Shown: piece by piece, positions 13,859 to 17,329 of the stretch
Layout of the letters: the number at the start of each line of letters is the position of its first letter
How positions within the stretch are numbered: position 1 is the first letter of the stretch
Origin: Planctomycetaceae bacterium
Lineage (GTDB): Bacteria > Planctomycetota > Planctomycetia > Planctomycetales > Planctomycetaceae
Length of the DNA stretch: 17,329 bases
Assembly: GCA_003445035.1 (NCBI GenBank)
Contig: DLVV01000260.1
Span: 849 to 18,177, forward strand
Direction of reading: 5' to 3'
Notes under the pieces: model-generated
Databases searched by the model: none
What the model saw: only the letters and a program-made list of their open reading frames with translations
Told to the model about the DNA's origin: nothing
Position numbers and translations under genes: made by a program

Positions 13859-14818
13859 TCAGGCCGCCTTCGCTTGTCGCGGGTAGTCGTACCGCTTCAT
13901 CAACCATCCCGAGAGCCTCCAGCAGGTCCTGCGGTCCGAATCGGGCAGTCGCTCGATCCAGTCCCAGTCCGGTTTCAGCCTGACCTGTCCGGCCATCCTC
14001 AGGCGGTTGCCCGCCACGGTGTGTCCCACGGAAAACGACTCGCCGGATTCCAGGGCCCGGGCCAACCCGCCGCAGTCCAGCCCGCAGGCGTCACCGATCC
14101 GGACCAGTTCTCCGGCCGGGTCCGACACGAAGTCCTCGTAACGGACCAGCACCCCGCGATCACCGGCCCGTCGTCTCAGGCGAGCGGCAAACAGGTTCGC
14201 GATCGTCCAGTAGACGACCGAGTACCACGCGGGACGCGATGCGAGGTCATGCTGGACACCTCCCTCGAGATCCCGGGCCAATGACTTCTTCCGGGACCAC
14301 GCCACCGCGCGACTGTCGCGGACCAGGTGCACCAGTCGCAGGTCGACTCCGGGCAAACGGGCCAGCCAACGGGCCCGCAGCGGTGTCTTGGACGAATCAA
14401 CAATCACCCGCCGTCGGCTGACCGCGGCGATTGACTCGTACAGGCTTCCGGTCTGTTCCAGGTATCGTCGAGCAGCCGCGGTGCGGAACAACGACGACGC
14501 CTCGGTTCGCCACATCGCCGCCGGGCGGAACCGTTCGAACCGGGCCTGCATCGCCAGGTAGTCCTCGACGTCGGCTCCCCGGGTCGCGTTCAGCCAGGCC
14601 TGGCGAACCTCGTTCCAGAACCCGCATCCATCGGCCGGCTCGCCGCACGCACAGAATTCGTTGTTGATCCACCCCGAGCGATGCAGGTTGGAGAGTTCTC
14701 CGACACTGACCGCGTCGGGATGATTGCCCAGCACGGTGTCGAGCACCGTCGAACCGCTGCGACCGGCGCCGACGATGTAGATGATCCGCAGCGGAGAAGG
14801 AGAAGTCGACGTGGGCAT
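13859..14818 (-). CDS. Sulfotransferase family protein
   Basis: A 319-residue PAPS-dependent sulfotransferase of the bacterial carbohydrate/tyrosyl-sulfotransferase-like kind. The 5'-phosphosulfate loop GAGRSGST (17-24) directly follows the first strand, and the 3'-phosphate motif LVRDSRAVAWS spans about 165-175, with R167 and S175 as the usual contacts. A Cys-rich segment (C56, C58, C65 in CACGEPADGCGFW) is a recurrent feature of bacterial relatives and may bind metal or form a disulfide. There is no signal peptide; the acceptor region cannot be identified. It is the first gene of a two-gene unit with the DegT aminotransferase, with a candidate promoter at 14863-14892. Sulfation of a glycan or small molecule is probable; the acceptor is unknown. 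No clear SD precedes ATG 14816-14818. Confidence 0.9.
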   Translation of the reverse strand: MPTSTSPSPLRIIYIVGAGRSGSTVLDTVLGNHPDAVSVGELSNLHRSGWINNEFCACGEPADGCGFWNEVRQAWLNATRGADVEDYLAMQARFERFRPAAMWRTEASSLFRTAAARRYLEQTGSLYESIAAVSRRRVIVDSSKTPLRARWLARLPGVDLRLVHLVRDSRAVAWSRKKSLARDLEGGVQHDLASRPAWYSVVYWTIANLFAARLRRRAGDRGVLVRYEDFVSDPAGELVRIGDACGLDCGGLARALESGESFSVGHTVAGNRLRMAGQVRLKPDWDWIERLPDSDRRTCWRLSGWLMKRYDYPRQAKAA

Positions 14819-14862
14819 CTCGGACCGGTGACGGAAAAGGGATCTCGTACCAGAGACTGCGG

Positions 14863-14892
14863 GTTTTAATTCGCCCCGGCCGCTGTGGGCAA
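14863..14892 (-). promoter_or_regulatory. Candidate promoter of the sulfotransferase-aminotransferase operon
   Basis: On the minus strand TTGCCC (14887-14892) and TAAAAC (14863-14868) are separated by 18 bases, matching eight of twelve consensus positions. It sits in the only A/T-rich patch of the 96-base gap between the OsmC stop and the sulfotransferase start. Initiation would be near 14856. The match is moderate. Confidence 0.3.
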
Positions 14893-14914
14893 GATCGGTT
14901 TGGTACCCGGTCGC

Positions 14915-15424
14915 CTACGCCGCCGCGCACTCGACCGACACCTCGGTCGCTTGTGCCAGTGTCTGCAACACCACGCAGTAACGTTCGGTCAGTTTCACCA
15001 GCGTGGCCAGTTGCTCGTCATCGGCATCGGTGTCGAGCTGGAAATGCATGCGAATCGACTGGATCCCGATCGGTGCGTCACGGTCGACGGCCAGCGTGCC
15101 CCGAAAATCGAGATCACCCTCGGCGGTCACCCTGCCCCCCCGCACCGGGATCTCCAGGGCCGTCGCCACCGCCCGCAGTGTCACCCCGGCACACGCCACC
15201 AGGGATTCCAGCAACATGTCGCCCGAGCACAGCGCGGTGCCGTCCCCTCCGGTGGCCGGATGCAACCCCGCCTCGGCCAGTTGCGGACCCGTGTCGACGC
15301 GGCAGGTGATTCCCTCATCGCCCAACGACCCGCCGGCCCGCAGCGTCAGCTTCGCCGAATCGGGATTCTCGCGGTACCGCTCCTTGAGCGGAGCCTGCAG
15401 GGCCTTGAGTTGGCTGGCGTCCAT
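14915..15424 (-). CDS. OsmC-family thiol-dependent peroxidase-like protein
   Basis: A 169-residue OsmC-family protein; studied members (OsmC, Ohr) reduce organic hydroperoxides through a pair of reactive cysteines. C78 in LVACAG lies at the start of the central helix, and C150 in TERYCVVLQTL corresponds to the second redox cysteine, so the active pair is present. C66 in ALCSGDMLLES is an extra cysteine just before the SxxxLLE helix. The sequence GGDGTALCSGDMLLESLVAC fits the YhfA/OsmC branch more than Ohr. The frame extends further upstream, but ATG 15422-15424 has GGAAAGG at 15434-15440 with a nine-base gap and gives the normal family length, so I chose it. It is followed in the same direction by the sulfotransferase 96 bases away and is divergent from the DUF3604 gene. 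Oxidative-stress defence is likely; substrate is inferred. Confidence 0.9.
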   Translation of the reverse strand: MDASQLKALQAPLKERYRENPDSAKLTLRAGGSLGDEGITCRVDTGPQLAEAGLHPATGGDGTALCSGDMLLESLVACAGVTLRAVATALEIPVRGGRVTAEGDLDFRGTLAVDRDAPIGIQSIRMHFQLDTDADDEQLATLVKLTERYCVVLQTLAQATEVSVECAAA

Positions 15425-15512
15425 GAGAATCGACCTTTCCGAGTGTGGCGATCGCAGTGGAACCGAACCGGGCCGGGCGGCTGCTCTGCGTGGCGGAGTG
15501 GATGGGAGACCA

Positions 15513-15540
15513 TTAGAAGAGTAGCTGAACGCGACGCAAG
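15513..15540 (-). promoter_or_regulatory. Candidate promoter of the OsmC gene
   Basis: On the minus strand TTGCGT (15535-15540) and TCTAAT (15513-15518) are 16 bases apart; the -10 matches at five of six positions, the -35 is weak. The start would be near 15506, leaving an 82-base leader. It lies in the 136-base divergent gap shared with the DUF3604 gene, for which I could not identify a promoter. Confidence 0.3.
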
Positions 15541-15560
15541 CGCACCGGCAGAGAAACCCC

Positions 15561-17329
15561 ATGAGTGACACGATGCTCAAGACATCCATCGAACCGTCCA
15601 CACCGGTCGCCGCCGGCAGCTTCGGCACCTGGACACTGCGGTTCCAGGCCACCGGCGACGGGCTTCCGGCCGGGACGACGATCCGCGTGGGCACCGACAC
15701 CGACACCGACTGGGGCGTGCCCCAGTTCAACGATCCCGGGGCCGCCGAATACGCGACGGTCACGGCACCCGAGGGCGTCGACGTCGCGGCTCTCACGGTG
15801 GGAGTGAAGGGATTCCAGGTCGAGGTCGGGTCGACGGGTTTGCCCGGCGGTGGCGAGATCGCCGTCGTGATCGGTGACACCTCCGGCGGCAGCCCCGGGT
15901 CACGGTCTCAGACCTTCCGGGAACACCATCGGGTCTTTGCCGTCACCGTCCAGCAGGGCGGATCGGACGAGGTCGAGGCGGTCACCGATTCCCCGGTACT
16001 CGAAATCGTCGGAGGCGAACCGGTGAAACTGGTCGTGGTTGTGCCCTCGGAACTGCCTCCCGGCGAACCGTTCCGGGTCCTGGTCAAAGCCGAGGACGCC
16101 TGGGGCAACGCGTCCAACGGGTACCGCGGCACTGTCACGCTCGCCGGTGACGGCATCGCTCTGGACAACGACACGATCGACTTCTCCGAATCGGATGCCG
16201 GTGCGGGCTGGCTCGAAGGGGCGTCGGCCGACAGGGCCGGTGTGCTGAGATTGACCGCGACCGACAACCAGGCGGGACTCGCCGGCACCAGCAATCCGCT
16301 GTGCGTGGTCGAACATGTCGGCCAGCAACGTTTGCACTGGGCCGACCCGCACGGCGGCCAGCTGGTGGACCGAGAGAAGTTCGCCGGGTTCTTCGCCCAC
16401 GCCCGCGACGTGGCGGGAATCCAGTTCGCGGGATTCCAGCGGAATGCCGACGTGCTCGACGAACAGGACCTGGTCGTGCAGCAGGATGTCGAGCTGGAAT
16501 TCCACGAGCCCGGCCGGTTCATCGCCATCCCCGGATACGAGTGGTCGGGCAAGACCTGGGACGGCGGGCACCACAACGTTTACTTCCGTCGCCATCACCA
16601 GCCGATCCACCGCAACGCACCGGCCGAGACACCCGAGTCGGTGGACAAGTCGACCGAGTTGCACCACGTCCGGGACCTGTACGCCCACTACCGCGGCACC
16701 GATACCATCATCACGCCTCACGTCGGCGGAGAACACTCGGACCTGAAACACCATGACCCGACGCTCGAACCCGGGGTCGAAATCGTTTCGAGCCACGGGG
16801 CGTTCGAATGGATGCGGCGGGATGCGCTGGCCCGCGGTTACCAGCTCGGCTTTCTCGGCGGCAGCGACAGTTACACCGGGCGACCCGGCGACGACCGCCC
16901 GGGACACCAGCAAAGGCGATACTCGAAGGCGGGCCTGACCGGCATCTACTGCGACGGGGTGACGCTGGAGAGTTTCTTCGAGGCCATGCGGGCCCGCCGC
17001 GTCTACGCCACGACCGGGGCCCGGATCGTGGCCAGGGCCGACGTCGAGGGACACGGAATCGGATCCCGGTTCAGCACTCACCAGCAACCGGTCGTCGAAG
17101 TCGACGTGGTCGGAACCGCACCGCTGGAGTCCGTCGAGCTGTTTCGCAACGAGGAACTGCTGGGACAATGGGACGAGGCCCCGGACGGGGACCCCCGTCG
17201 TGTCCGCGTGCTGTGGCAGGGCAGCAGCCGCCAGACCAGCTACAGCGGAATCGTCTGGGACGGCACGATCACCGTTCACGGAGGACGGATCACCGACACC
17301 GACACCCTGCGATTCGACAGCCCGCGGTC
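15561..17329 (+). CDS. DUF3604 protein, PHP-like predicted metallohydrolase (partial, C-terminus off the right edge)
   Basis: The frame is open from ATG 15561 to the window end, 589 codons with no stop. Residues 1-250 are beta-rich and acidic (for example GTDTDTDWG), like the accessory region of DUF3604 proteins. The second part carries PHP-like metal-binding signatures: H259-W-A-D-P-H264, H337-H338 in GGHHNVYF, H387 and H392 in ITPHVGGEHSD, S-S-H412-G-x-x-E416, and GGSD436SYTGRPG. DUF3604 proteins are annotated as PHP-related with no firmly assigned reaction. The more familiar ending is GSDSH; here Tyr follows Ser. No signal peptide is seen, so a cytoplasmic location is likely. The SD is weak (AGAGAAA before ATG). 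Codon usage and GC match the neighbours. Function: probable metal-dependent hydrolase, substrate unknown. Confidence 0.82.
   Translation, partial: MSDTMLKTSIEPSTPVAAGSFGTWTLRFQATGDGLPAGTTIRVGTDTDTDWGVPQFNDPGAAEYATVTAPEGVDVAALTVGVKGFQVEVGSTGLPGGGEIAVVIGDTSGGSPGSRSQTFREHHRVFAVTVQQGGSDEVEAVTDSPVLEIVGGEPVKLVVVVPSELPPGEPFRVLVKAEDAWGNASNGYRGTVTLAGDGIALDNDTIDFSESDAGAGWLEGASADRAGVLRLTATDNQAGLAGTSNPLCVVEHVGQQRLHWADPHGGQLVDREKFAGFFAHARDVAGIQFAGFQRNADVLDEQDLVVQQDVELEFHEPGRFIAIPGYEWSGKTWDGGHHNVYFRRHHQPIHRNAPAETPESVDKSTELHHVRDLYAHYRGTDTIITPHVGGEHSDLKHHDPTLEPGVEIVSSHGAFEWMRRDALARGYQLGFLGGSDSYTGRPGDDRPGHQQRRYSKAGLTGIYCDGVTLESFFEAMRARRVYATTGARIVARADVEGHGIGSRFSTHQQPVVEVDVVGTAPLESVELFRNEELLGQWDEAPDGDPRRVRVLWQGSSRQTSYSGIVWDGTITVHGGRITDTDTLRFDSPR

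Noticed and set aside
15689..15706. Short GAC-ACC repeat giving a DTDTD stretch, considered as a tandem repeat or calcium-binding motif
   Set aside because: It spans only about three units and lacks the spacing of known calcium-binding loops; it is best read as part of the beta-rich accessory domain.
15900..17279. A 459-codon minus-strand open frame opposite the DUF3604 gene
   Set aside because: The plus-strand frame carries conserved metal-binding motifs and is uninterrupted to the edge; the antisense product resembles no family.

Overview
The window is about 17.3 kb of high-GC (roughly two-thirds G+C by eye), densely coding chromosomal DNA with genes on both strands. It looks like a member of the Planctomycetota. 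The grounds are: pre-peptidase C-terminal (PPC) repeats on a secreted protein with no catalytic domain, a DUF3604 protein, a bacterial sulfotransferase paired with a DegT aminotransferase, a Pro-rich lipoprotein, and many starts without a Shine-Dalgarno (SD) sequence. This is inferred from gene content and style; no marker gene is present. I see no mobile element, CRISPR array, phage or plasmid feature.

Layout. (1) 1-458, minus strand: the N-terminal part of a Pro/Gly/Tyr-rich lipoprotein running off the left edge, with a good sigma70-like promoter. (2) 459-2542, minus: two zinc-dependent MDR dehydrogenases translationally coupled by an ATGA overlap. (3) 2683-2771, plus: tRNA-Ser(GGA). (4) 2894-9269, plus: a ROK sugar kinase, then a polyphosphate cluster of a Ppx/GppA-HD protein, polyphosphate kinase 1, a SixA-like histidine phosphatase and a class III-like PPK2. 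A Nudix hydrolase lies convergently at 9281-9733. (5) 9879-12609, plus: a secreted PPC-domain protein and an acetamidase/formamidase-family protein. (6) 12641-14818, minus: a sulfotransferase followed 3 bases later by a DegT/DnrJ/EryC1/StrS aminotransferase. (7) 14915-15424, minus: an OsmC-family protein. (8) 15561 to the right edge, plus: a DUF3604 (PHP-like) protein, incomplete.

The polyphosphate block is the functional core. PPK1 has its full catalytic set (R371, R401, H431, H588) and should make polyphosphate from ATP. PPK2 has the Walker motifs of the nucleotide-recharging enzymes and should use polyphosphate to phosphorylate AMP/ADP. The SixA-like and Nudix proteins together correspond to the two halves of mycobacterial MutT1, which is itself a neighbour of ppk1. 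The Ppx-like protein is the odd member: it carries non-consensus residues at five active-site positions of the family, while its C-terminal HD-type domain looks intact. The ROK kinase just upstream lacks the usual zinc-binding cysteines, as the actinobacterial polyphosphate glucokinases also do, so polyphosphate could be its phosphate donor.
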